A stretch of 64,000 nt of DNA from JAVXGM01 sp036657395 (GCA_036657395.1 JAVXGM010000005.1:70118-134117), one strand, 5' to 3'; counted from the stretch's first letter, positions 43,612 to 52,127 are shown. The notes: a model not told the origin generated them from the letters alone. Numbers and translations are program-made.

Positions 43612-44445
43612 CTACTTCTCGTTTCTTCTCTTTACAATTGATTTATCGGAAGCCTTATTTTTCTTTCTAGTCTTATATCCTAATGCAGGCTTACCCCAAG
43701 GTGTTACTGGACTAACTCTACCGATTCCAGTCTTACCTTCACCACCACCGTGTGGATGGTCGTTAGGATTCATTACAGAACCTCTCACTGTAGGTCTAAA
43801 GCCCATGTGACGTTTTCTGCCAGCTTTACCAATCTGAATATTGGCATGATCTCCATTACCAACTTCTCCAATTGTAGCTCTACATTCGATTCTTACTTTT
43901 CTTACTTCTCCAGAAGGAAGTCTAATTTGCGCTTCCTTACCTTCCTTAGCCATAAGCTGTGCACCGTTTCCGGCTGATCTTACCATCTGTGCACCTTTTC
44001 CCGGTTTCATTTCCACGTTGTGGATAATTGTACCTACCGGGATATTTACTAGTGGAAGTGCATTGCCTACTTTGATGTCAGACTCTGATCCTGATTCAAC
44101 TATATCTCCAACATATAATTTTTCTGGAGCGATGATGTATCTTTTCTCACCATCAGCGTAATTGATAAGTGCAATATTTGCACTTCTGTTTGGGTCATAC
44201 TCAATCGTCGCTACTTTTCCTGGAATACCATCCTTGTTTCTTTTGAAATCGATGATTCTATACTTTGGTCTGTAGCCGCCACCTCTATGTCTTACTGTAA
44301 TCTTACCTCTGGAATTTCTACCAGAATTTTTTTTCAAGGTTACCGTAAGAGATTTTTCTGGGGTGCTTGCTGTGATTTCTTCAAAAGTTGAAACCGTCAT
44401 TCCTCTTAAACCAGGAGTGGTCGGATTATACTTTTTAATTCCCAT
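43612..44445 (-). CDS. rplB: 50S ribosomal protein L2
   Basis: The 277-residue protein starts MGIKKYNPTTPGLRGMTVSTF and carries the conserved RGSVMNPNDHPHGGGEG with the histidine implicated in peptidyl transfer. AGGAGG precedes the ATG. Confidence 0.98.
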   Translation of the reverse strand: MGIKKYNPTTPGLRGMTVSTFEEITASTPEKSLTVTLKKNSGRNSRGKITVRHRGGGYRPKYRIIDFKRNKDGIPGKVATIEYDPNRSANIALINYADGEKRYIIAPEKLYVGDIVESGSESDIKVGNALPLVNIPVGTIIHNVEMKPGKGAQMVRSAGNGAQLMAKEGKEAQIRLPSGEVRKVRIECRATIGEVGNGDHANIQIGKAGRKRHMGFRPTVRGSVMNPNDHPHGGGEGKTGIGRVSPVTPWGKPALGYKTRKKNKASDKSIVKRRNEK

Positions 44446-44463
44446 ATTGTCCTACCTCCTATT

Positions 44464-44754
44464 TTATAAGCCCTGGAAGAATTCAATTTCCTTACTTTTA
44501 TCAGTAAGGGTAACGATTGCCTTCTTTGAAGCGGCAGTCATACCTACGTTTCTTCCCATTCTCTTCTCTTTACCAATAACGTTCATAATGTTCACTTTTT
44601 TTACATCTACACCGAAGATTTCTTCAACTGCTAGCTTGACCTGAGTCTTGTTAGAGTTTACTGCAACCTTGAATGTGTATTTCTTTACCTGTGCATCTTC
44701 CATACTTCTTTCTGAAATTACAGGTTTGATAATTACATCATAAGGCGTTTTCAT
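44464..44754 (-). CDS. rplW: 50S ribosomal protein L23
   Basis: The 96-residue protein contains DVIIKPVISERSMED near the start and NSNKTQVKLAVEEIFGVDVKKVN. It forms the docking site for trigger factor and SRP at the exit tunnel. The start overlaps the rplD stop by one base (TAATG). Confidence 0.97.
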   Translation of the reverse strand: MKTPYDVIIKPVISERSMEDAQVKKYTFKVAVNSNKTQVKLAVEEIFGVDVKKVNIMNVIGKEKRMGRNVGMTAASKKAIVTLTDKSKEIEFFQGL

Positions 44755-45377
44755 TATGAGTACACCTCCTCAATCTTATTTACAGCTTCCTGAGTAATAA
44801 TGAAGTTTGTGTGATTTATAATCTCATATACGTTCATTGTGGATACTAGTGCTGTTCTCACTCCCGGAATATTTGCAGCTGACTTAATTACGTTTTCATC
44901 TTTTTCAGATAAAATAATCAGCGTTTTCTTTCCGGCCTTAACGTTTTCTAGTACTTTAACCATTTCCTTTGTCTTAGGAGCTTCAAATTTTAATTCATCT
45001 AAAATGATGAGTTCATTTTCTACCACCTTTGAGGAAAGTGCTGATTTCATTGCCAGCTTTCTAAGCTTCTTAGGTAATGAATATCTATAATCTCTTGGTT
45101 TTGGTGCGAATACGATACCGCCACCGATCTGACTTGGGTCTGTTATACTACCCTGTCTGTGACGTCCAGTTCCTTTCTGTCTGAAAGGTTTTCTACCGCC
45201 GCCTCGTACTTCTGCTCTTGTCTTAGCTGACTGTGTTCCCTGTCTCTGGTTAGCCAAGTAATTTTTTACTACTGCGTGAACAGCGTTCTGGTTTGGCTCG
45301 ATTCCAAAGATATCATCGTTAAGATCGATTGTTCCAGCTTCTGCTCCTGCCATGTTTAGCATTGTAACTTTTGCCAT
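44754..45377 (-). CDS. rplD: 50S ribosomal protein L4
   Basis: The 207-residue protein contains RQGTQSAKTRAEVRGGGRKP and RQKGTGRHRQGS, the extended loop in the exit tunnel. In E. coli L4 represses the S10 operon through its leader. Here a leader of about 240 nt before rpsJ is a candidate target. GGAGG precedes the ATG. Confidence 0.97.
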   Translation of the reverse strand: MAKVTMLNMAGAEAGTIDLNDDIFGIEPNQNAVHAVVKNYLANQRQGTQSAKTRAEVRGGGRKPFRQKGTGRHRQGSITDPSQIGGGIVFAPKPRDYRYSLPKKLRKLAMKSALSSKVVENELIILDELKFEAPKTKEMVKVLENVKAGKKTLIILSEKDENVIKSAANIPGVRTALVSTMNVYEIINHTNFIITQEAVNKIEEVYS

Positions 45378-45403
45378 TTTACTTCCTCCTTCCCGAAGTC
45401 ATT

Positions 45404-46039
45404 CTATTTGTTCAAACACTTAACTGCGTTTTGAACACGTACCAGATTGCCCTTAGGACCTGGGATAGCGCCTTTAACAAGCAGTAAGTTTCTGTCTTCA
45501 ATAACTTTTACTAGTACAACGTTTTGTACTGTTACGGTATCTCTTCCCATTCTACCAGGACCCGCATTCCCTTTGAATACTCTTCCTGGATAAGAAGCTC
45601 CCGCTAATGCTCCGGCAAGTCTCTTATGTTTTGAACCATGGGTCATAGGGCCTCTTGAATGTCCATTTCTCTTAATGTTACCCTGTGTTCCTTTACCCTT
45701 TGAAATGCCTGTAACGTCTAGTTTAGTACCTTCTTCGAATTCAGCAACTGTGATAACCTGTCCAAGTTCATAAGCTTCACCATCTGCCACTGTGAATTCA
45801 GCTAGGTGTCTTTTTACAGAAACACCGCTCTTTTCAAAGTGACCAGTCATTGGCTTGTTTACTCTCTGTGGCTTTGCATCTTCAAAGCCAATCTGAACGG
45901 CATTGTAACCGTCTGTTTCAACAGTCTTAATCTGAGTTACTGTCTCTGGGCCTGCTTCGATTACAGTTACAGGAATTACTTCTCCTGCTTCTGTGAAAAT
46001 CTGAGTCATTCCCACTTTCTTTCCTAAAATTGCTTTCAT
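45404..46039 (-). CDS. rplC: 50S ribosomal protein L3
   Basis: The 211-residue protein starts MKAILGKKVGMTQIFTEAG and contains GTQGNIKRNGHSRGPMTHGS plus FKGNAGPGRMGRDTVTVQN. AGGAGG precedes the ATG. The 145-bp spacer to rpsJ is the longest inside the ribosomal cluster. Confidence 0.97.
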   Translation of the reverse strand: MKAILGKKVGMTQIFTEAGEVIPVTVIEAGPETVTQIKTVETDGYNAVQIGFEDAKPQRVNKPMTGHFEKSGVSVKRHLAEFTVADGEAYELGQVITVAEFEEGTKLDVTGISKGKGTQGNIKRNGHSRGPMTHGSKHKRLAGALAGASYPGRVFKGNAGPGRMGRDTVTVQNVVLVKVIEDRNLLLVKGAIPGPKGNLVRVQNAVKCLNK

Positions 46040-46184
46040 ATTTTTCCTCCTGTGTTCTTACAGCGGATTGCCCTGGTTTGGCTTCAAGCATTAAGCTTTG
46101 CTCTGACCCTCTCATGCAATCTTACTAAGGGGAGTACCCTTAACATTGTAATGTGATACGCCTTCCAGCGAATGCTTATTCCTA
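46040..46184 (-). other. Non-coding spacer between rpsJ and rplC with stem-loops
   Basis: No open frame with a ribosome binding site is present. Inverted repeats include TAAGGG/CCCTTA at 46126-46142 and a short AAGC/GCTT repeat near 46090. The octamer CAGCGAAT at 46166-46173 is repeated in the leader at 46641-46648. It may hold an internal regulatory structure controlling rplC-rplD. Confidence 0.45.
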
Positions 46185-46496
46185 CTAAAGCTTGATCTCA
46201 ATATCAACTCCGGCAGGTAAGTCCAACTTTGTTAGTGCATCTGTTGTCTTTGCTGTTGCACTGTTAATGTCGATTAGTCTTTTGTGAGTTCTTTGTTCGA
46301 ACTGCTCTCTTGAGTCCTTGTATTTGTGTACGGCTCTCAAGACTGTGATGATTTCTTTTTCTGTTGGCAGCGGAATTGGACCTGAAACTTCTGCGCCAGT
46401 TTTCTTGGCTGCTTCTACGATCTTCGCTGCGCTCTGGTCTAATAACGCATGGTCATAGGCCTTAAGCTTAATTCTGATTTTTTGTAATTCGCTCAT
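46185..46496 (-). CDS. rpsJ: 30S ribosomal protein S10
   Basis: The 103-residue protein starts MSELQKIRIKLKAYDHALLDQSA and contains GPIPLPTEKEIITVLRA. S10 also acts with NusB in antitermination. The start is the ATG at 46496 with AGGAGG upstream; a frame reaching 46553 lies in the leader. It is the first gene of the ribosomal superoperon; the str operon genes (rpsL, rpsG, fusA, tuf) are not upstream here. Confidence 0.97.
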   Translation of the reverse strand: MSELQKIRIKLKAYDHALLDQSAAKIVEAAKKTGAEVSGPIPLPTEKEIITVLRAVHKYKDSREQFEQRTHKRLIDINSATAKTTDALTKLDLPAGVDIEIKL

Positions 46497-46734
46497 TTTC
46501 TTCCTCCTAATTTTTTGTACTGTTTTCGCTACGCTCGTACAAGGGGTTCTCAATGCCTTATTTTTTAAACGTATACTTGATTTTGCTTGTCTCGTACACG
46601 GCTCCGTGTGTTTCCTTGTTTTTTACACAAAGCAAAAATTCAGCGAATCCCTTCGACCCCATCTGGTGGGGACAATTCTCCGTAGAAATTATCCTTTAGC
46701 AAGGTAACTTCCTACTTCCTCGCCTTACACAAGC
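46497..46734 (-). promoter_or_regulatory. Structured 5' leader of the S10 operon
   Basis: About 238 nt lie between the inferred transcription start and rpsJ. Stem-forming repeats are ACACGG/CCGTGT (46596-46609), CCCCA/TGGGG around 46660-46676, and TTGTAC/GTACAA just before the ribosome binding site (about 46516-46543). None has a leftward T-run, so attenuation at a terminator is not obvious. Autogenous control by an r-protein such as L4 is inferred from other bacteria, not shown. Confidence 0.5.
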
Positions 46735-46740
46735 CTCTGT

Positions 46741-46769
46741 AGTATATATCAGTTTTTTCCATAATGCAA
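46741..46769 (-). promoter_or_regulatory. Promoter of the S10-spc-alpha superoperon
   Basis: On the minus strand TTGCAT and TATACT are separated by exactly 17 bp. The start would fall near 46734. Very A/T-rich sequence lies upstream (46770-46800), compatible with an UP element. Confidence 0.8.
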
Positions 46770-46957
46770 GAGTATAGAGAAAAAAAGATGAATTTTTTTC
46801 ACACTTTTTATTGCCTCACTATTATGTGTTTTCAACAGGTCTAGACTGCCATCTCTGCACACGCCTCCAGGTGTTTCTTTTTAAAGGCTAAATTGGGCAT
46901 TCTTATGCTTATACCCCTATATATAGGTGATTTAGCGAAGATTCATTAAAGTATTTA
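46770..46957. other. Divergent intergenic region without genes
   Basis: This lies between the S10 promoter and the EamA promoter. Apart from A/T-rich upstream sequence, the only structure I see is a 12-bp palindrome CCTATATATAGG at 46916-46927, about 30 bp before the -35 box of the EamA promoter, a possible regulator site. Confidence 0.4.
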
Positions 46958-46986
46958 TTGACATAGGTACTTATGAGTGCTATCTT
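46958..46986 (+). promoter_or_regulatory. Promoter of the EamA-type transporter gene
   Basis: A perfect TTGACA and TATCTT are separated by 17 bp. The predicted start is about 30 nt before the ATG at 47022. Confidence 0.75.
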
Positions 46987-47021
46987 TATTCCTTGACATA
47001 TTAAACATAAAGGAGAGCAAC

Positions 47022-47915
47022 ATGTGGTTTATTTTTTCACTAGTTACAATTTTTGCTTGGGGTGGTAGCAACCTGCTCCAAAAGATGGGAACCAACCCAA
47101 AGGACGAAAACAGTCATTGGAAAATTATCGTTTTTGTGGGATTCGTTATGGGCTTACACGCCATAGGATACATGATTTTTAAGGATTATCATTTTGACTT
47201 TTTCAACATGATTAAATATTTTCCCGTATCTCTTCTATATATAGTCTCTATGGGGGCTAGCTATGTAGGTCTTAGGTACATGGATCTTTCTATTCTAGCT
47301 CCTGTATGTAATTCCTCTGGGGCTGTCACCGCCATTTTGTGTTTTTTCATCTTAGGCCAACCATTAACTTCCCTACAACTGTTTGGGATTGTAGTGGTTT
47401 GTATTGGAATATTCCTTGTTTCCTACTTTGAGAAACGAGAAGATGATAAAAGACTTCGTGCTGAGGGTACAGTAATAGAAAAGAAGTATACTCATGGTTT
47501 GATGGCATTAATCTTTCCCTTAACATATTGTGTCCTCGATGGACTTGGATCTTTTGCTGATGCCTTGTATCTTCAATATTACATTTCAGAACAAGATGCG
47601 CTCCTGTCCTATGAATTTACTTTTCTCATTGCGGGAATCTTTGCGTTTATATATGTAAAGTATATAAAGAAGTCTAAATTTGTTTTCGCTGAAGATCGAC
47701 TAAAAGGGCTTGGCGGTGTTTGTGAAATGATTGGCCAATTTACTTACGTCTTTGCCATGTCAAGCAACGCAGTAGTCGCTGCCCCCCTTATCGCTTCCTA
47801 CTGTGTAATCTCAGTGCTCATGTCTAGACTGGTTTTAAAAGAAAGGCTAACCCGACTTCAATACGCAGCTATAATGATTGTAATGATAGGTATTGCCGTC
47901 CTGGGAATTGAATAA
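47022..47915 (+). CDS. EamA/DMT-superfamily transporter
   Basis: The 297-residue protein has about ten membrane helices arranged as two repeated halves, the EamA pattern. The first helix reads WFIFSLVTIFAWGG and the second half ends LKERLTRLQYAAIMIVMIGI. Substrates in this superfamily are metabolites such as amino acids, nucleosides or sugars; none can be picked. The start is the ATG at 47022 with AAAGGAG upstream; an earlier in-frame ATG at 46977 overlaps the promoter. A strong bidirectional terminator follows. It stands alone on the plus strand. Confidence 0.85.
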   Translation: MWFIFSLVTIFAWGGSNLLQKMGTNPKDENSHWKIIVFVGFVMGLHAIGYMIFKDYHFDFFNMIKYFPVSLLYIVSMGASYVGLRYMDLSILAPVCNSSGAVTAILCFFILGQPLTSLQLFGIVVVCIGIFLVSYFEKREDDKRLRAEGTVIEKKYTHGLMALIFPLTYCVLDGLGSFADALYLQYYISEQDALLSYEFTFLIAGIFAFIYVKYIKKSKFVFAEDRLKGLGGVCEMIGQFTYVFAMSSNAVVAAPLIASYCVISVLMSRLVLKERLTRLQYAAIMIVMIGIAVLGIE

Positions 47916-47930
47916 TTTTCTAAATGATAA

Positions 47931-47972
47931 AAAAGGCAGTTTCAATTATTAAAAATTGAAACTGCCTTTTTT
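47931..47972. terminator. Bidirectional terminator between the EamA and PfkB genes
   Basis: AAAAGGCAGTTTCAATT pairs perfectly with its complement over 17 bp across a 6-nt loop, with T-runs on both strands. It serves both convergent genes. Confidence 0.93.
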
Positions 47973-47982
47973 ATTTCTAAGA

Positions 47983-48873
47983 TTATTTGAATTCTGCTGT
48001 GCTCATCCTTGGATTGACTGCATTTCTAATTTCCATTGCAACTGCTGATGCAGCCATGCCATACTTGGCTAAGCTTTCTACATCCATTCCTTTTGTGTAC
48101 CCATCTAGCAATGCGGCGGAAAATCCATCCCCTGCACCTATTTGGTTCTCAAAGCTTAGAATGTTTTCTGGGCGAATAATCCCTGCGGTGATGCCTTCTC
48201 TATAATATACACCCCCGCCGCTCATTGTAATAAATATTCTCTTTACCCCTTGGTCGGAAAACCATTGCCCTGCTGCCATAAGCTGATCCTCACTTAAAAT
48301 TTCGCTGCCAAAGAGAGCTTCTGCCTCTTCTCTGTTAGGCTTAATAGTATGAAACTTACCTATAATATCCTTTGCCTTCTTGGCGCCTTCTGTGGATGTA
48401 GGATCAAAGAACAAAGGCTTGTCTACTGTTTGTACAATATATTTAATCACTTCTTCTGAAAGATTTCCATCTATTGCTATCATGTCTGAGTTGTCAATTA
48501 CACTTTTTCCACTGTCAACAACTTTCTTATCAATAAATGCGAATACATCTTGGTTTCTTATGTCCATTTCCAAATCCCCTACCATATTGAGTAGCTGTAC
48601 GTTCATCGCCGTATTTTGACCGTCTACTAAGCAAAGATACTCTGTGTTTATGGATAACTCTCCTAACTCACGTTTTGCACTTCTCCCGGCAAAATCATTG
48701 CCAGTGGCAGAAATAAATGCAACATCACTGCCCATTCTCCCTAAATTTTCTGCAATGTTTCGTCCTGTTCCACTATAGGAAATATCAATAGTGCCTGGAT
48801 TGTGATCTGCCATTGGCTGACCATCAAAGCTACCTATAATTTCTCCCGTAATTGCTCCAATAATTGTAATCAT
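47983..48873 (-). CDS. PfkB-family carbohydrate kinase, pseudouridine-kinase-like
   Basis: The 296-residue ribokinase-fold enzyme has the N-terminal substrate patch SGTGRNIAENLGRMG and the C-terminal PfkB signature IGAGDGFSAALLDGY, with the catalytic Asp. The RNIAENLxRxG form resembles pseudouridine kinases (PsuK/YeiC) more than ribokinases or fructokinases. It is 15 bp downstream of a TGS-domain nucleoside kinase gene, which strengthens a nucleoside role. No pseudouridine-5'-phosphate glycosidase gene is adjacent. The kinase class is firm, the substrate moderate. Confidence 0.82.
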   Translation of the reverse strand: MITIIGAITGEIIGSFDGQPMADHNPGTIDISYSGTGRNIAENLGRMGSDVAFISATGNDFAGRSAKRELGELSINTEYLCLVDGQNTAMNVQLLNMVGDLEMDIRNQDVFAFIDKKVVDSGKSVIDNSDMIAIDGNLSEEVIKYIVQTVDKPLFFDPTSTEGAKKAKDIIGKFHTIKPNREEAEALFGSEILSEDQLMAAGQWFSDQGVKRIFITMSGGGVYYREGITAGIIRPENILSFENQIGAGDGFSAALLDGYTKGMDVESLAKYGMAASAVAMEIRNAVNPRMSTAEFK

Positions 48874-48888
48874 TTCCTTTTTCTCCTT

Positions 48889-50553
48889 CTACTCTACAAA
48901 TATACTTCCACCAATAAATTCTCTAATAATTGAATTGTTGGGGATAATTGAGTCATCTTCTATTACGTCAAATGCATCAATAAACTTTAACATTCTCACT
49001 GCCTCACTATGTTCTGGTTGGTCTTGCTCAATAGCTTCTAGCAGTGGCTTTGCATATTTCTTAAGCACGGCTAATTCGTAGGTCAATGCCGAGTTAAACA
49101 AAACGTCAGCCTCTCCACTAAACGGGAAGATGTTTTTATCTTCTCCAGCTCGCACCTTAGGCCACTCTGCAATGGTGCTTCTCCCACTATGACCTCGATA
49201 AAGATAGTCTCTTACCATACGCCTAAGCATTCGTGCATCAGTTGTAGGGATCCTATTATGACTGTCCACATTAAGTTGGGTGAATGGGCTGATATATATT
49301 TTGAATTTATTTTCATCTTTAACATATGGAGTTAAAGCTTGGTTTAATCCATGAATCCCTTCGATAACAATAGGCTGATGGGCTTTAATGGAGGTAATTC
49401 TCTTTCCAAAATTCTTTTTCCCTTCAATAAAATCAAAGGCTGGTAAATCCACAACTTCCCCTGCCATAAGCTTGTTTAGATGGTCATTGAATAGCTCAAT
49501 ATCAAGGACATCTAAATTTTCAAAGTTAGGGTTTCCTTCCTCATCAAGAGGTGCCAAATATCGCTCGGTAAAGTAATCGTCTGTACCTAGGTAAAGAGGC
49601 TCTAAGCCATTGACTCTAAGCTGTATGCACAGTCTCCTTGCAAAAGTAGTCTTTCCCGATGAAGATGGGCCTGCAATAAGAATAATCCGTTTTTTCTCTC
49701 CAGTAATCATGTCAGCGATCTCAGATATTTTCTTTTCATGAAGTGCTTCAGATAACAATATCAAATCCTTATACTCCCCGTTTTCTACCTTCCTATTAAG
49801 GTCGGGCAAATATGATACTCCTGTAAGCTTATTCCACTTCTTAGCTTCACCGAAGGCTAAGCATAATTTCTTTTCATCAACATAGGGTGGAATCTCATTT
49901 GGGTTTGATGGATATGGAAACCTAAGGATTACGCCACGTCTGTATTTTTTTAGTTGAAAATGTTTTATATATCCGGTGGAGGGCACCATGTGCCCATAAA
50001 AAAAGTTCCAACAATTATCTATACTATAAAATTTTGCAGAAGTAAGCCCTTTTAGGCTTTGCATAAGTTGAAATTTCTCAGTGTACCCCTCATCTGCGAG
50101 AAACTTTAAAGCTTCCTTTCTTGGAAGGATATGTTTAACAATAGGTTTATCTGCTTTGACCAATTTCTCCATTCTAAGCTCAATGGCTTTGACCTGATTT
50201 TGAGTGATTGGCAGTTTTGTTTTAATCTGTGTATACAATCCCTTGTTTAGAGAGTTTTGAATTTCCACAGGAACTTTACCTAGAACATCTTCAATAGCCT
50301 TTAAGTAAATTAATGACAAACTATATTGATAAATCAAATTTGCTCCATGATTTCTCATGTCTAAAAGTTCAATGCTTGAAAGGCCAGTGGTCATATTAGT
50401 CAGCTCTACAATCTTCCCATCAGCCTTTGCAGCAAGAATTGTATATGGCAAATCCTTCCCATATATTTCACAAAGTTCTTCAATGGTAACATCTTCTTTG
50501 GCTTCTATTAATATGTCTTCTTCTCTGGGTCCTAATTTCAAATTGATTTTCAT
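48889..50553 (-). CDS. TGS-domain nucleoside (uridine-type) kinase
   Basis: The 554-residue protein has three parts. An N-terminal TGS-like domain (residues 1-70) and a ThrRS-like second additional domain (about 75-240, with the pattern HMVPSTGYIKHF) precede a phosphoribulokinase/uridine-kinase domain (about 285-500). That domain has the P-loop GPSSSGKTTF at 295-304 and DDYF. This fusion is common in Clostridia and annotated as nucleoside kinase. The role of the synthetase-like half, perhaps regulatory RNA or nucleotide sensing, is unknown. GGGGAG precedes the ATG. It forms an operon with the PfkB kinase. Confidence 0.88.
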   Translation of the reverse strand: MKINLKLGPREEDILIEAKEDVTIEELCEIYGKDLPYTILAAKADGKIVELTNMTTGLSSIELLDMRNHGANLIYQYSLSLIYLKAIEDVLGKVPVEIQNSLNKGLYTQIKTKLPITQNQVKAIELRMEKLVKADKPIVKHILPRKEALKFLADEGYTEKFQLMQSLKGLTSAKFYSIDNCWNFFYGHMVPSTGYIKHFQLKKYRRGVILRFPYPSNPNEIPPYVDEKKLCLAFGEAKKWNKLTGVSYLPDLNRKVENGEYKDLILLSEALHEKKISEIADMITGEKKRIILIAGPSSSGKTTFARRLCIQLRVNGLEPLYLGTDDYFTERYLAPLDEEGNPNFENLDVLDIELFNDHLNKLMAGEVVDLPAFDFIEGKKNFGKRITSIKAHQPIVIEGIHGLNQALTPYVKDENKFKIYISPFTQLNVDSHNRIPTTDARMLRRMVRDYLYRGHSGRSTIAEWPKVRAGEDKNIFPFSGEADVLFNSALTYELAVLKKYAKPLLEAIEQDQPEHSEAVRMLKFIDAFDVIEDDSIIPNNSIIREFIGGSIFVE

Positions 50554-50620
50554 ATTTTCTTCTCCCCTGCCCCACTTTTTAACATTGACTTACAGTATAG
50601 CATATTTTCTTTCTTTGCAA

Positions 50621-50652
50621 CAAAAAACCGCCTATAAAAGGCGGATTTTTTT
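50621..50652. terminator. Bidirectional terminator
   Basis: CCGCCT and AGGCGG form a 6-bp stem with a 5-nt loop, flanked by six A on one side and seven T on the other. It ends the small Cys-rich gene and insulates the kinase operon. Confidence 0.8.
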
Positions 50653-50661
50653 GTTACATAA

Positions 50662-50823
50662 CTAGCAGCAATCGCATGACGGCATACAAGGTTCTTCTCT
50701 TTGACAGCATTCTTCTTTACCACAACCTACAGAACCTGGGTTACAAAAAATCATCACTAAGATTAAAAAGAAAAACAAAAGAGATGGATCAATACCTTCT
50801 TTGCTTTTACAACCATTCATCAT
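50662..50823 (-). CDS. Small Cys-rich single-pass membrane protein
   Basis: The 53-codon gene starts at an ATG with AGGAGG 7 nt upstream and ends 10 bp before a terminator. The peptide has an N-terminal MMNGCKSKEGIDPS, one membrane helix (LLFFFLILVMIFC, about residues 15-27), and a C-terminal domain with seven more cysteines arranged as CGKEECC, CMPSCDCC. In total nine of 53 residues are Cys. This spacing suggests metal binding or a disulfide-linked peptide outside or inside the membrane. I do not recognise a family. It resembles small spore-associated YjcZ-type peptides only in having one helix. Confidence 0.75.
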   Translation of the reverse strand: MMNGCKSKEGIDPSLLFFFLILVMIFCNPGSVGCGKEECCQREEPCMPSCDCC

Positions 50824-50926
50824 AAAAATACCTCCTGAATTTTATATTTGCTATTACTATATGCCATATAAAAAAAATATGTTCATTATGAATGTACGCC
50901 TTCATGAAAATTGCTATTTCTATGAC

Positions 50927-51166
50927 TTATAAGTCTCGCCCTTCTAGTAATTCCACTACCTTTCTCATCTCGTCTGGATGGAGAGTAATTCCCTTTGACA
51001 TATGCTCGTGTTCCTCATCCCAATCTCTAAGATCATACTTTGGGTTGCCACCGTTCCAAGCCACCATGTTTAGTTCCTTTGTCCATCCACTAGTATTCAC
51101 TGCCAACACGCCAATATTCTCCTTGATCTCAAAAACTACGGCCCTATCTTTATCATTTACTGCCAT
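50927..51166 (-). CDS. YdbC/PC4-type single-strand nucleic-acid-binding protein
   Basis: The 79-residue protein contains FEIKENIGVLAVNTSGWTKELN and KYDLRDWDEEHEHMSKGITL, which I recognise as the YdbC family of Firmicutes, a homologue of the eukaryotic PC4 coactivator fold. Such proteins bind single-stranded DNA as dimers. AGGAGATAG lies upstream of the ATG. The gene is alone between the small Cys-rich gene and the tocopherol-cyclase-like gene. Confidence 0.85.
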   Translation of the reverse strand: MAVNDKDRAVVFEIKENIGVLAVNTSGWTKELNMVAWNGGNPKYDLRDWDEEHEHMSKGITLHPDEMRKVVELLEGRDL

Positions 51167-51254
51167 TTTCCTATCTCCTTTCCCAATTATTCAAAACCCC
51201 TTTGTTTTGTATCTGAATTATAGTTTAATTGGAAATATTTGTCAATACATTTTT

Positions 51255-52127
51255 TTACATTTTTGTGTGGCTTTCTTCAAATGCCGCACTGCTGCTAATA
51301 TGGGAAAATATTTTTTCTCCGTTTATGAAAAACTCGTAGTGAACCTTACACGAGGCACTTTCATGGATTATCCGTTCCATTTCACCATCACTAGGTGCGT
51401 ACAAAGGTTTTGGGTTTGGTTCTATAAGGCGTACTTGTAATTTTTTATTTCTTTGGCGAAGTATAACACTATTCTCATCTATTGCCAGGATTTTCGCCCC
51501 TAAATAAGTGGCCAAGCGATATTCTTTGCCCCCCACATACACAAACCCTATAGTCCCTATAAACCCTCCCTTAATCATTGGAATGGTTGCTACACAAAGC
51601 ATAACTCCACAATCCTGCCAATTTGCCTGAGTCCAAAGGTATTCCTTTGGGAATGAAGCACCTCTATCTCCCTCTATATATCCTCGTCCATTGTGAAAAG
51701 TATAAATTTTACCATTGTAGGTCAGCTTTCCATCCACTTGATGTACCATACTAACAACAGTATGCCTGCATTCCATAAATGGAACATAGCGAAAAGGCCC
51801 CATAATGTCATATTTAGGTTTTGAAATGTGTTTATAGTCAAGTTTTCCCTGTAAGTTTGGTAAGTTAAATCTACATCCTCTTTGGGAAAATGAACAACCC
51901 CCTAATCGGAGGCAAAATCTATCCTTAGCAGGCTGAAACTCTTCAACTGAAAATGGAATATTTTCCTGTCCTTCATTGGTTATGATCTGAAGAGATGCTG
52001 ACTTCTCCCCCATAGAATTCACATGATATGCTGGAATCATAGCAATGGTGTCTTTAGTATTTTGATGTTTTAAATACCAACCTTCAAAGTAGGTTTTCCT
52101 CTTCCGATTCCCATGGAAATTAATCAT
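51255..52127 (-). CDS. Tocopherol-cyclase-like protein
   Basis: The 290-residue protein contains KRKTYFEGWYLKHQN near the start, then GPFRYVPFMECRHTVVSM, and NGRGYIEGDRGASFPKEYLW. These conserved patches belong to the tocopherol-cyclase-like family found in many bacteria that make no tocopherol. The fold is a lipocalin-like barrel expected to bind a hydrophobic ligand. It overlaps the FAD/Rieske gene by 8 bp and has only a weak ribosome binding site, so translational coupling is likely. The two proteins may act on the same lipid or quinone-like substrate (inference). Confidence 0.85.
   Translation of the reverse strand: MINFHGNRKRKTYFEGWYLKHQNTKDTIAMIPAYHVNSMGEKSASLQIITNEGQENIPFSVEEFQPAKDRFCLRLGGCSFSQRGCRFNLPNLQGKLDYKHISKPKYDIMGPFRYVPFMECRHTVVSMVHQVDGKLTYNGKIYTFHNGRGYIEGDRGASFPKEYLWTQANWQDCGVMLCVATIPMIKGGFIGTIGFVYVGGKEYRLATYLGAKILAIDENSVILRQRNKKLQVRLIEPNPKPLYAPSDGEMERIIHESASCKVHYEFFINGEKIFSHISSSAAFEESHTKM

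Noticed and set aside
46916..46927. CCTATATATAGG as a strong operator
   Set aside because: A 12-bp A/T-rich palindrome can arise by chance and no regulator is encoded nearby; mentioned only as a possibility.
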